64,000 nt of DNA from Cereibacter_A sp052244495. Its GTDB lineage: Bacteria > Pseudomonadota > Alphaproteobacteria > Rhodobacterales > Rhodobacteraceae. The position numbers and the translations under genes are program-made. The DNA is taken from the NCBI GenBank assembly GCA_052244495.1, contig JBQPXH010000004.1. The stretch is one strand, 5' to 3'. Under the pieces are notes generated by a model. That model searched no databases. It saw nothing but the letters and a program-made list of their open reading frames with translations, and was not told the DNA's origin. Positions 43,632-52,795 of the stretch are shown piece by piece; position 1 is the first letter of the stretch; each line of letters opens with the position of its first letter.

Positions 43632-44393
43632 TCAGCGGGCGGAGGCCGGGACGCCCGAAAGCAGGATCTGCTCTTCTGCCGTCAGCGGCTCGGTCGGTCC
43701 CATCGCGATGCGACCGTAAGCGTCGTCATGCACCGGTCCCTCGAGGCGCAGCGAGTCGTCCTCGGTCCGCACCTTGACAGGAGTGCCGAGACTCACGCGA
43801 TTGTAGAGATCGATCGCATCCTGATTGAAGAGCCGGATGCAGCCCGCCGAGGTCGCATGCCCGATCGAGGCGTTCTGCACGGTCCCGTGGATGCGGAACA
43901 TGGTGTCGCGCCCACCCCGGTAGAGGTAGAGCGCCCGCGCGCCCAGCGGGTTCTCGAGCCCGCCCGGCAGCCCGGCCGCATAAGGCGCATACATTTCCGG
44001 CTGGGTTCGGATCATGTTGGCCGTGGGCTGCCACGACGGCCATTCGCGCTTCCGCTGCACGGTGGCACCGCCGCGGAAGGCGAGACCCGCGCGGCCGACG
44101 GCAATGGCATAGCGCATGGCGCGACCGTCCTCGAGCACGTAGTAGAGCCGCCGGGCGAAGCTGTCGACCACGATGGTTCCCGGCCGCTCCGGGCCAGTGT
44201 AGACCACCTCCTGCCGCACCGTCTCGGGCGTGAGGTAGCGGACTGGCACCGGCTGAATGAAGAATTCGCCGTCCTGAATTCCGGGATACAGCGGATGCTC
44301 CGGCGGGGGCGTCGGCGCGGAAGGCGCCTGCGCGCAGGCGGCGAGAAGGGGCAGAAGCGCCATCAGCGCGTAGGAGAGAATGCGGCCGGTCAC
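43632..44393 (-). CDS. L,D-transpeptidase (YkuD) lipoprotein
   Basis: The 253-residue protein has a lipoprotein signal (LSYALMALLPLLAAC) and a YkuD catalytic domain: FRIHGTVQNASIGHATSAGC holds the catalytic histidine and cysteine, followed by IRLFNQDAIDLYNRV. Such enzymes make 3-3 crosslinks in peptidoglycan or attach proteins to it in the periplasm. The chosen start is a GTG at 44393 that gives a normal lipoprotein N-terminus; there is no strong ribosome site, so the start is less certain than the rest. Confidence 0.9.
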   Translation of the reverse strand: MTGRILSYALMALLPLLAACAQAPSAPTPPPEHPLYPGIQDGEFFIQPVPVRYLTPETVRQEVVYTGPERPGTIVVDSFARRLYYVLEDGRAMRYAIAVGRAGLAFRGGATVQRKREWPSWQPTANMIRTQPEMYAPYAAGLPGGLENPLGARALYLYRGGRDTMFRIHGTVQNASIGHATSAGCIRLFNQDAIDLYNRVSLGTPVKVRTEDDSLRLEGPVHDDAYGRIAMGPTEPLTAEEQILLSGVPASAR

Positions 44394-44882
44394 GGTCAAC
44401 CCATCTTTGTGGCGGAAATTGAAGAAGATCGGACATGCCCCGTGCCGCTCCGTCAAGTCCTGCGGGTCAGGAAAGGCGGAAGCGTGGCGCAAGGGGATCA
44501 CTTCGGCCGGCCGAACGGCCGTCTGATGTGGGACAGCCTTGATCCGATGACGGCAGACAGGCGGGTGCTGGCGCGCGTGCCTCACACGCGGCGAGCAGCC
44601 CGCGCCTGAGCATTGCGGGGGATGGCGGTCCCGGCTTGCGCCTCGCGCGGTGACGCGAGCTGTCTTCATTTGGCGTTGACGCCTCGCGCGCGGGGAGCAG
44701 CCGCGTTGACCGGCACCATATCCTCGCTACCGTCCGTTGACGCCTCGCGCGGGGGGAGGCCGCGGATTGGCGAGATGGCTCAGGAGCGGGTCAAACCGCT
44801 TGCGCCTCGCGCGCTGAGAGCGGCCCCACGGCCGCTCCGCTGATGTGCGGCGGGGCGGGCGCATACGCCCGCCCCGGAGCGG
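44394..44882. other. 489-bp gap between the L,D-transpeptidase and phytase-like genes
   Basis: No convincing gene lies here. The right part, from about 44636, carries four copies of a degenerate short repeat (see the repeat entry). The left part must include the transpeptidase promoter. Confidence 0.65.
44635..44818. repeat. Cluster of four degenerate direct repeats, TTG(A/C)-CGCCTCGCGCG core
   Basis: Copies begin near 44636, 44675, 44736 and 44800 and share the core GCCTCGCGCG, preceded by TTGAC or TTGC. Two copies carry further similar bases (gttgacgcctcgcgcg). Spacing between copies is about 40-65 bases, and they have no spacer uniformity, so this is not a CRISPR array. Function unknown. 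Confidence 0.6.
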
Positions 44883-47051
44883 TCAATCCAGCGCGCCGAC
44901 CTTCCAGAACAGCGTCTCGCCCGAGGAATCGTCGGTGCCGTCGTTGTCGGTGACGAGGAAGGCCTCGCCCGCCGCATCGAAGGCGAAGCCCTCGACCTTG
45001 TCGGCGATGTAGCCGTGGAGTTGCTTCAACTCGGGCACGAGATCGCGGACGACCTCCTTCGTCACCACCGGCAGGTCGCCGCCCAGCGGCGCGGGCTCGA
45101 GTTCGGACAGGGCCACGCGGGTCAGCTGCTTGGTGGCGCCCCCGTCGGCCACGCGGTTGTCGCGCTCGATGAACCAGACCCAGTCGTCGTGGACGGTGAG
45201 CTCGGAGAGGCCCATCCAGGCCCCTTCGGCCGGCGTGTCGAGCGGATAGCGCACCGCGCCCCAGCTTTCGTCCGAGAGGTCATAGGACAGCAGCTTCACC
45301 TGCCCCTTCGGGTCGTCCTTCCACTCGCGCTGCACCGCCATCCAGAGCCGGTCGCCGATCTTGGCGATGCCCTCGAGGCCGAAGCGCGTCTCGCCCGCCA
45401 GCAGTTCGGCCGGGAACGGGATCTCCTCGTCGATGCGCCCCTTGCCGTCGACGTGGTAGAGTGCATGCGGCACGAGCTTGGCGGCATTGCCTTCCGAGGC
45501 GAGCCAGAAGCCGCCCTCGCCGTCCGGGGTGATCCCCTCGAGGTCGAGCTTCTGCGCGGGCGCGCCCATGCGGGTCACGGGGATTGCGTCGGTGATCCGC
45601 GCGGGCGTCGCCGTGGCGTCGATGCGGAAGATCGTGGGGGCCATCGAATAGACGCTGTCCGACACCGCCCAGAGCGTGCCCGGCACCTGCGGGTCGCCGG
45701 CGAGCGCGGAGAGGGCCCCCCAGCCGATCAGCGGATCGCTGCCCTCCGAGGTGATCGTCGGATAGGCCGCGGCCCCCTCGCCCAGCCGGTAGATCATGAC
45801 ATGGGCGGGTGCGCCGCCGTCCTCGCGCAGGTCGGCCTCGTTGGCGGTGACGAGGAGGTTCCGGTCGGGGATCGCCACCACCCCCTCCGGCGAGATGCCC
45901 GAGGGAAGAAGCTGCAGGAGCCGCGGCGCCGCGATGTCGGTCAGGTCGTAGACCGCCACGACCGAGGCACGCTCCGAGACGACGAAGGCCATGGGTGTGC
46001 CGTCGAAGGTCGCGACCTCGACCGATTCGATCTCGACGCCCTTCGACTTCGAGCGGTGCTCGGGATAGTGGCCGATGGCGGCGATTGCCCGCTCGAGGTC
46101 CGCGCCCGAATCCCAGACCACGCTGCCGTCCCGCGCGAAGATCGTCCAGCCGCGCGCACCGCCCTGCCAGTCGCCCTCGTTGGCGGTGGCGACGTGATCG
46201 GTCCCGATCCACTTGAGGCCGTCGGGCTCGCGCAGGCGACCCTGCTGGCTGTCGGTGAAGGAGAGGCGGCCATCCTTCTTCGTGTCGATCCCCTCGAGGT
46301 CGGCCGTGCCCGCCGGGAAGTGGCTCACGGTTCCATCGACGCCGACGAGGACGATCTCGTTGTTCTCCTGCAGCGTGAGGGCGATCTCGCCCGCCTCGTT
46401 GATCGAGACGAACTCGGGTTCCGGGTCCTCCGGCGCAGTGCCCGCAAGGCCGGTCAGGTCGATCTTCTGCAGGGCGCCGCAATCGGCCTCGCCGCCTTCA
46501 AGCGGCAGCTTCACGAGGAAGCCCGCCGGCATCTGCGGCAGTGCGCCGTCGTTCACCTCCTCGTCGCGCTCGTTCTCGATCGCGATGGCGAGGAACGAGC
46601 CATCTGGTGCCTTGGCGACCGAATCCGGCTGGCCGCCGAGATCGCAGGTGCCCGTTTCCTTGCGGCTCTCGAGATCCACCGTCACGAGCTTGCCCGACGG
46701 GTTGGCATGGCTCTCGGACGTGTTGACGGCGACGAAGGCGCGGTCGCCCGCGATCACCGCGGTGGTGGGCTCTCCGCCCATGTCTATGTTGCCGAGCGGC
46801 TTCGGTGCCTCGGGGTCGGTGATGTCGATCAGGCCCACCACGCCCAGGGGGCTGTCGGTGTAGATCAGCGTCATCCCGTCCTCGGACACCGAGATGATCT
46901 CGGCCGAGGTGCTGCGCGAGAGATCCTCGCCCTCGGCCATGTTGGCGGTCGTGGCGAAGGTCGCGATGCGGTTGAAGCTGGTCTCGGCCAGCGCCGGCGG
47001 CGCCGCGGCCAGCGCAAGGACCGAGGTCATACCGGCAAGTTTCAGGTTCAT
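44883..47051 (-). CDS. Secreted two-domain protein: choice-of-anchor/propeller plus phytase-like esterase domain
   Basis: The 722-residue protein has a signal peptide (LAGMTSVLALAAAPPALAE). The N-terminal half looks like a propeller of the choice-of-anchor I type, with repeated 'LVGLIDITDPEAPKPLG'-style strands (VVGLIDITDPEAPKPLGNID) and a WTIFARDGSVVWDSGADLER segment. The C-terminal third, from about residue 440, fits the esterase-like phytase domain (LDLEGITPDGEGGFWLASEG, FGLEGIAKIGDRLWMAVQ, KVEGFAFDAAGEAFLVTDND). It is probably periplasmic or exported, with hydrolase function unproven. It lies upstream of nothing on its strand; the L,D-transpeptidase is downstream. Confidence 0.82.
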   Translation of the reverse strand: MNLKLAGMTSVLALAAAPPALAETSFNRIATFATTANMAEGEDLSRSTSAEIISVSEDGMTLIYTDSPLGVVGLIDITDPEAPKPLGNIDMGGEPTTAVIAGDRAFVAVNTSESHANPSGKLVTVDLESRKETGTCDLGGQPDSVAKAPDGSFLAIAIENERDEEVNDGALPQMPAGFLVKLPLEGGEADCGALQKIDLTGLAGTAPEDPEPEFVSINEAGEIALTLQENNEIVLVGVDGTVSHFPAGTADLEGIDTKKDGRLSFTDSQQGRLREPDGLKWIGTDHVATANEGDWQGGARGWTIFARDGSVVWDSGADLERAIAAIGHYPEHRSKSKGVEIESVEVATFDGTPMAFVVSERASVVAVYDLTDIAAPRLLQLLPSGISPEGVVAIPDRNLLVTANEADLREDGGAPAHVMIYRLGEGAAAYPTITSEGSDPLIGWGALSALAGDPQVPGTLWAVSDSVYSMAPTIFRIDATATPARITDAIPVTRMGAPAQKLDLEGITPDGEGGFWLASEGNAAKLVPHALYHVDGKGRIDEEIPFPAELLAGETRFGLEGIAKIGDRLWMAVQREWKDDPKGQVKLLSYDLSDESWGAVRYPLDTPAEGAWMGLSELTVHDDWVWFIERDNRVADGGATKQLTRVALSELEPAPLGGDLPVVTKEVVRDLVPELKQLHGYIADKVEGFAFDAAGEAFLVTDNDGTDDSSGETLFWKVGALD

Positions 47052-47134
47052 GGACCACCCCTCTGGACGTTTTGACCGAGGGATGGCCCGCTTTCGCGAA
47101 GGCCGCGCGACAGGCGGATGACGGTTCGGTGACG

Positions 47135-48340
47135 TCAGCCGACGACGTTGAAGCCGGGACCGTAGGGATAGCCGGTGATGTTCTCGTTGCCCTCCTCGGT
47201 GATGACGAGGATGTCGTGCTCGCGGTAGCCGCCTGCGCCGGGCTGGCCTTCGGGCAGCGTCAGCATGGGCTCCATCGAGATCACCATCCCCGGTTCGAGC
47301 ACCGTGTCGATGTCCTCGCGCAGTTCCAGCCCGGCCTCCCGGCCGTAGTAATGCGAAAGCAGCCCGAAGGAATGGCCGTAGCCGAAGGTCCGGTAGCGCA
47401 GCAGGTCGCGCTCGGAAAGGAAGGCGTTGATCTTCGTCGTGACCTCGGCGCAGGAGGCGCCGGGCTTCAGAAGCGACATGCCGTATTCGTGGGCGGCGAT
47501 ATTCGCCTCCCAGATCTTCAGGCTGGCCTCGTCCACCTCGCCGAGGAAGAGCGTCCGCTCGAGCGCCGTGTAATATCCCGAGATCATCGGGAAGCAGTTG
47601 AGCGAGAGGATGTCGCCACGCCGGAGCACCCGGTTCGTGACCGGGTTGTGTGCGCCGTCGGTGTTCAGCCCCGACTGGAACCAGACCCAGGTGTCGCGGT
47701 ATTCGGCTTCGGGAAAGCGGCTCGCGATCTCGCGCTCCATCGCGTCGCGGCCCGCCATGGCGATCTCGAGTTCGGCCCTGCCCTCGCGGATCGCGTCGCG
47801 GATTGCGTGGCCGCCCACATCCGCCACCTGCGCCCCGTGGCGGATAAGCGCGATCTCGGCCGGAGATTTCACCATGCGCTGCGCCATCGTGCCGGGGGCG
47901 ATATCCATGCCCCGCTTGGGCTTCAGGAAGGCGTTCAGCTTCTCGGCCTGCACCATGGTCAGTTGGTCGGCCTCGCAGCCGATGGCACGGCCGGTGCCCG
48001 TGACCTGCGAGACCGTCCGCCAGAAGTTGTCGCGCTGCCAGTCGGTGTAGGTGATGTTGTCGCCGACGCTCCGCCGCCAGGGCTGGCCCGCGTCGATGCC
48101 GGCGCTGACCGTCACGCAGTCGGTGGGCGTCACCACGCAGGCATAGGGCCGCCCGAACGAGCAGTAGAGGAAGCCGGAGTAATAGGCCACGTTGTGCATC
48201 GAGGTGAGCACGACGGCGTCGAGCGAATGCAGCTCCATCAGGTCGCGCAGACCCTCGAGCCGGGCCTCGTATTCCTCGGGCGCAAAGGGCAGGGACGCCT
48301 TCTCGCCGTTGTGGAAGCGGTAGTTTTCGGGACGTTCCAT
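47135..48340 (-). CDS. Creatinase (creatine amidinohydrolase)
   Basis: Creatinase hydrolyses creatine to sarcosine and urea in the cytosol. The 401-residue protein closely follows the Pseudomonas enzyme as I recall it: FLYCSFGRPYACVVT, DAGQPWRRSVGDNITYTDWQ, TWVWFQSGLNTDGAHNPVT (the catalytic-histidine segment in the known enzyme), LNCFPMISGYYTALERTLFL and TFGYGHSFGLLSHYYGREAG. The fold is that of M24 peptidases, so an aminopeptidase call is possible but less fitting. ATG 48340 has GAGG before it. No creatininase or sarcosine oxidase gene is visible, so the rest of the pathway must be elsewhere. Confidence 0.87.
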   Translation of the reverse strand: MERPENYRFHNGEKASLPFAPEEYEARLEGLRDLMELHSLDAVVLTSMHNVAYYSGFLYCSFGRPYACVVTPTDCVTVSAGIDAGQPWRRSVGDNITYTDWQRDNFWRTVSQVTGTGRAIGCEADQLTMVQAEKLNAFLKPKRGMDIAPGTMAQRMVKSPAEIALIRHGAQVADVGGHAIRDAIREGRAELEIAMAGRDAMEREIASRFPEAEYRDTWVWFQSGLNTDGAHNPVTNRVLRRGDILSLNCFPMISGYYTALERTLFLGEVDEASLKIWEANIAAHEYGMSLLKPGASCAEVTTKINAFLSERDLLRYRTFGYGHSFGLLSHYYGREAGLELREDIDTVLEPGMVISMEPMLTLPEGQPGAGGYREHDILVITEEGNENITGYPYGPGFNVVG

Positions 48341-48670
48341 CTCGGACCTCATCGAAGGGGGTCCGCGTTCAGGGGACCCCGCAAGAGTCCCGGCGTACAG
48401 GACGGACACGGGGCGAACCCCGCCGGCGCTGGAAAGCCCTGGCCTTCCCCGCAGCGACGCCATCGCCGCGTGCGCCTTTTCTCGCCCCGAAGCCCTGCCG
48501 GGACTGCGGGCCGTGTCGTTTCATCCCGCGCCGCCGTCGTCCTGTCAAGCGGCGCGGGCCAGCCTCCGCGTGGGCGCCTCAGGCGTCGTGCGCAGCGGAC
48601 CTCAGGCGCCTGCGGTTCGGCCCCCGTGCAGGCGCCTGAGGCGCCCGCACGATGCTGGCCTGCGGGCGCC
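48341..48670. other. 330-bp gap between the creatinase and ferredoxin genes
   Basis: No gene is evident. The creatinase control region must lie in the left part. The right part, from 48572, holds a group of GGCGCCTcAGGCG-like palindromic repeats ending in a strong hairpin that runs into the ferredoxin's last codons. Confidence 0.65.
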
Positions 48671-48679
48671 TCAGGCGCC
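48572..48679. repeat. Palindromic repeat cluster with a perfect 19-bp hairpin
   Basis: The motif GGCGCCTGAGGCG (either strand) occurs about four times. The last two copies form a perfect inverted repeat: arms 48631-48649 and 48661-48679 (19 bases each) with an 11-base loop. The right arm overlaps the last codons and stop of the ferredoxin gene. It could terminate or protect the ferredoxin RNA, but no T run follows. Confidence 0.7.
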
Positions 48680-49039
48680 GCCGGGTTCGCCGGTGAAGGC
48701 CACCGTCACGTTTTCGTCGCGCGCGATGAACTGGCAGGCCAGTCGGTAGCGCGGCGGCAGGTCGAGCACCTCGGCGTCAGCGATCTCCTTCGAGGAGATC
48801 TTGCCGAGTTCGCGCAGCTTGGCCTTTTCCTTTTCTGTGAGCGTGATCCCCTTGCGCATCGAGGGCTCGTCATAAGTCACCTCGATCAGGCAGGAGGCGC
48901 AGTTGCCATCCTTGCACTCGAAGGGGATCGGAATCTTGTGCTCCTCGGCGACGGCGAGAATCGTCTTGGTGTCGCCGGCCACGGCATAGACCGTCTTGGG
49001 TCCGTGCATGATCGGCGAGGTGAAGGTGATATTGGCCAT
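48671..49039 (-). CDS. Plant-type [2Fe-2S] ferredoxin
   Basis: The 122-residue protein is a plant-type ferredoxin: ECKDGNCASCLIEVTYDEPS holds three cluster cysteines (C-x4-C-x2-C) and the fourth lies in YRLACQFIARDENVTV after a longer-than-usual acidic/basic insert (LTEKEKAKLRELGKISSKEI). It would carry low-potential electrons in the cytosol. The longer insert recalls FdV (FdxD) of Rhodobacter capsulatus, which I cannot confirm. No obvious reductase or partner lies beside it; creatinase is its only same-strand neighbour. Confidence 0.85.
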   Translation of the reverse strand: MANITFTSPIMHGPKTVYAVAGDTKTILAVAEEHKIPIPFECKDGNCASCLIEVTYDEPSMRKGITLTEKEKAKLRELGKISSKEIADAEVLDLPPRYRLACQFIARDENVTVAFTGEPGGA

Positions 49040-49208
49040 GTGTGCTTGTCCCTTCTCTGGGCGCCCGTCCCCTCCTCGCGGGCCGGGCGAGGCTTCTCCC
49101 AGGGGAACGATACCAACCTTCCACGTCGGCATGGCCTTACCTGCCGTCGCATCTGCGCCCTTACCGGGAAGCCACGCCTGCACGAAGATCGGGCATCGGG
49201 ACGAAAAA

Positions 49209-49232
49209 GGCGTCACCCCTCAGGGTGACGCC
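49209..49232 (-). terminator. Intrinsic terminator of the bzt operon
   Basis: On the minus strand a 10-bp perfect stem (ggcgtcaccc / gggtgacgcc) with a TGAG loop is followed by TTTTT. It lies about 30 bases beyond the bztD stop and closes the bztABCD transcript. Confidence 0.85.
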
Positions 49233-49262
49233 CATGAATTCGGCAGATGGGTCCGGCGCGGC

Positions 49263-50051
<789 letters not shown>

Positions 50052-50061
50052 GGGCGGGCTC

Positions 50062-51390
50062 CTAGCGGTGGTCGGTCTTCAGCCGGTGCTCGAGGTGCAT
50101 CGAGTAGCGCGACATGGCGAAGTTGAAGGCGAAGAAGATCAGGCCGACGAAGATGTAGGGCTCCCAGTAGATGCCCTTCCAGTCGGTCGAGGCGCGCACC
50201 GCGTCGGTGATACCCTTGAGGGGGTCCAGCAGGCCCACGAAGACCACCAGCGTCGTATCCTTGAACATGCCGATGAAGGTCGAGACGATGCCGGGGATCG
50301 AGATCTTCAGCGCCTGCGGCAGGATGATGAGGCGTTGCGCCTTCCAGTAGTCGAGGCCGAGCGCATCGGCGGCCTCGTATTGTCCGCGCGGCAGTGCCGC
50401 AAGACCTCCCCGGATCACCTCGGCGATGTAAGCCGCCGCGAACAGCGTCACCATGATGATGACGCGCAGGATGATGTCGAAGGTCGTTCCCGGCGGCAGG
50501 AAGTAGTTCAGCAGGAGCGAGGCGGTAAAGAGCAGCGTGATCAGCGGCACGCCCCGGATGAACTCGATGAAGGACACCGAGAGGCTCTTGATCAGGAACA
50601 TGTCCGATTGCCGCCCCAGCGCCAGCACGATGCCGAGCGGCAGCGAGAGGACGATGCCGGAGACGCCGATGGTCACGGCGAGGACGAAGCCGCCGAACTT
50701 GTCCGACCGGACCTGCTCGAGCCAGAGTGGAGCCGTGCGGCCTACGAGACCGGACAGATCGGCCGAGACGTCGCCTGCAAGGAAGAGCCACCACAGGATC
50801 GGCAGCAGCACGGCGCCGGCCGCCGCAGCGATGGCGCCGAAACGCTGAAGCTGCGAGAACGCAAGAAAGCCGATGCCGAAGCCCGCGGCAGCCACCAGCG
50901 GCAGGAAGATCGACCCGCCCCAGAGCAGCCAGAAGGCAAGGAACGGATAGGCGAGGCTGAACCAGATCAGCTTGCGCGGCACCCAGGCGAAGAGCACCGG
51001 CGCGAGGGCCACGAACAGCAGGAAGAAGGTCGCGGTGGGGCGCCAGTAGAGGTGGTTCGGATAGAACCCGTAGAGGAACTGCGTCCAGCGCTCGCGGATC
51101 ACGGCCCAGCAGGCGCCGGTGGCGCCTTCGCCCCAGCGCTCGGCGATGATCTGGCGGCACTGCGCGAGGTTGTCCGCCGCCCAGACCGAATGCATCAACC
51201 AGGGCACGATCCCGTGCAGCATGTAGTAGATGGCGAATGCGCCGATCAGGGTCAGGGCGATGTTGAGCGGACCCGAGAAGAGGTTCCGGCGCAGCCAATG
51301 AATGACGCCCGCCTCGTTCGTGGGCGGCGCGACAGGCGGCAGCATGGTCTCGCGGACGAAGGGCACCGTCTGGGCGTGAGTATCGCTCAT
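50062..51390 (-). CDS. bztC: Glutamate/glutamine/aspartate/asparagine ABC transporter permease BztC
   Basis: The 442-residue inner-membrane protein is longer than typical polar amino-acid permeases because of several N-terminal helices before the core, as in R. capsulatus BztC. The core permease segment includes FIEFIRGVPLITLLFTASLL and the EAA loop RGGLAALPRGQYEAADALGL. The ATG starts one base after the bztB stop. It pairs with BztB as the transmembrane channel. Function is inferred from homology to the characterised bzt operon. Confidence 0.94.
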   Translation of the reverse strand: MSDTHAQTVPFVRETMLPPVAPPTNEAGVIHWLRRNLFSGPLNIALTLIGAFAIYYMLHGIVPWLMHSVWAADNLAQCRQIIAERWGEGATGACWAVIRERWTQFLYGFYPNHLYWRPTATFFLLFVALAPVLFAWVPRKLIWFSLAYPFLAFWLLWGGSIFLPLVAAAGFGIGFLAFSQLQRFGAIAAAAGAVLLPILWWLFLAGDVSADLSGLVGRTAPLWLEQVRSDKFGGFVLAVTIGVSGIVLSLPLGIVLALGRQSDMFLIKSLSVSFIEFIRGVPLITLLFTASLLLNYFLPPGTTFDIILRVIIMVTLFAAAYIAEVIRGGLAALPRGQYEAADALGLDYWKAQRLIILPQALKISIPGIVSTFIGMFKDTTLVVFVGLLDPLKGITDAVRASTDWKGIYWEPYIFVGLIFFAFNFAMSRYSMHLEHRLKTDHR

Positions 51391-51391
51391 C

Positions 51392-52654
51392 TCAGCGCTC
51401 CTTCAGCTTCACGGCCGAGTTGTAGACGTTCATCACCGCCGAGATGACGAGGCTGATGGCGAGATAGATCAGCATCATCAGCAGCACGCATTCGAGCTCT
51501 CGCCCGGTCTGGTTCAGCGTGATGCCCCCCAGCGTGCCCCGGAGGTCGAGGTAGCCCACGGCAATGGCCAGCGACGAGTTCTTCGTCAGGTTCAGATATT
51601 GCGAGATCAGCGGCGGGATGATGACCCTGAGCGCCTGGGGCAGGATGACGAGGTTCATCGTCCGGCCCGGGCGCAGGCCGAGCGCGAAGGCGGCCTCGGA
51701 CTGCCCGCGCGAGATCGCGAGGATGCCGGCGCGGACGATCTCTGCGATGAAGGCCCCGGTATAGAGCGACAGCGCGAGCCAGAGCGCCATGAAGGAGTTC
51801 GAGACGTTGAGGCCGCCGACGAAGTTGAAGCCGCGCAGTTCCGGGAACTCGAGGTGGAAGCCCAGGGCCACGAGGACCGCGACCGGAAGGCCGACGAGCA
51901 GCAGCAGCGAGGACCACCAGGTCGCCGGACGCTCGCCCGTCTCCTCCTGGATGCGGGTGGCGCGGGCCTTGACGCTGCGGTTCACGAACCATCCGAGCAC
52001 GATGGCTGCGATGACGGCCAGCACGTCCATGTTGACGTAGAACAGCCCGAGATCGAGCCAGCCGATCTCGCGGCTGAAGACCGGGTTCGGAACGGCGGTG
52101 TAGCGGTTGGTCACGGCGATCGCGTCGAGGAACATCGACCGGTCCGCGAGGCCCGTCTCGGGGTTCGGGCGGAAGGCGTTCGGTGCGGGCGTGGCCTCGG
52201 TGAAGACGGCGTAGATCAATAGGATCCACAGCAGCAGCGGCACGTTGCGGAACACCTCGACATAGACGGTCATCAGCCGCCCGACGAGCCAGTTCTTCGA
52301 CAGCCTCAGGACACCGACCACGACGCCGATCACCGTTGCGGCGATGCAGCCCAGCAGCGCCACGAGCAACGTGTTCAGCAGTCCCACGAGCATGGCGCGG
52401 CCATGCGTGCTGTCGTTGGTGTAGTCCACGAGCCGCTGGCTGATGTCGTAGCCCGCGCGGTTCCACAGGAAGCCGAAGTCGAAGTCCTTGCCCAGCGCCT
52501 CGAGGTTGCGCATGGTGTTGTCGACCAGCCACGCCGCTCCGGCCATGAACAGGAAAAACACGAAGACCTGGATGGTCAGCGAACGATACCGCGTATCGTA
52601 AAGCAGCATGCTGAGCCGAAAGGACTCCTTCGGCGCGTCCGCGACGTTTGCCAT
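51392..52654 (-). CDS. bztB: Glutamate/glutamine/aspartate/asparagine ABC transporter permease BztB
   Basis: The 420-residue inner-membrane protein is the other permease. Family marks are FLFMAGAAWLVDNTMRNLEA, VEVFRNVPLLLWILLIYAVF and EIVRAGILAISRGQSEAAFA, with an EAA-type loop. It follows bztA after a 141-bp gap that holds a stem-loop, and bztC begins almost directly after it. Membrane topology suggests the usual ABC import channel. Confidence 0.94.
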   Translation of the reverse strand: MANVADAPKESFRLSMLLYDTRYRSLTIQVFVFFLFMAGAAWLVDNTMRNLEALGKDFDFGFLWNRAGYDISQRLVDYTNDSTHGRAMLVGLLNTLLVALLGCIAATVIGVVVGVLRLSKNWLVGRLMTVYVEVFRNVPLLLWILLIYAVFTEATPAPNAFRPNPETGLADRSMFLDAIAVTNRYTAVPNPVFSREIGWLDLGLFYVNMDVLAVIAAIVLGWFVNRSVKARATRIQEETGERPATWWSSLLLLVGLPVAVLVALGFHLEFPELRGFNFVGGLNVSNSFMALWLALSLYTGAFIAEIVRAGILAISRGQSEAAFALGLRPGRTMNLVILPQALRVIIPPLISQYLNLTKNSSLAIAVGYLDLRGTLGGITLNQTGRELECVLLMMLIYLAISLVISAVMNVYNSAVKLKER

Positions 52655-52764
52655 GCAGTATTCCCCATTGCTCGGATCGCAGGGCCGGTGTTCCGGCGTG
52701 ATGGCGTCGTTGCGCCCCTTGCTTCCGATCGTTGTTGCCCCGCTTCTGGCGGGAGGTTGTGGAA

Positions 52765-52787
52765 GGGGCGCCCGGATCGGGCGCCCC
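52765..52787 (-). promoter_or_regulatory. Intercistronic stem-loop between bztA and bztB
   Basis: A perfect 10-bp stem (ggggcgcccg / cgggcgcccc) with a 3-base loop lies in the gap after bztA. No T run follows. Hairpins here commonly stabilise the binding-protein mRNA and limit read-through to permease genes, so a high bztA:bztB ratio is expected. Confidence 0.65.
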
Positions 52788-52795
52788 TCGTCAGA

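Noticed and set aside
44635..44818. Possible CRISPR array
   Set aside because: The four copies are short, degenerate and unevenly spaced, and no cas gene is in the window.
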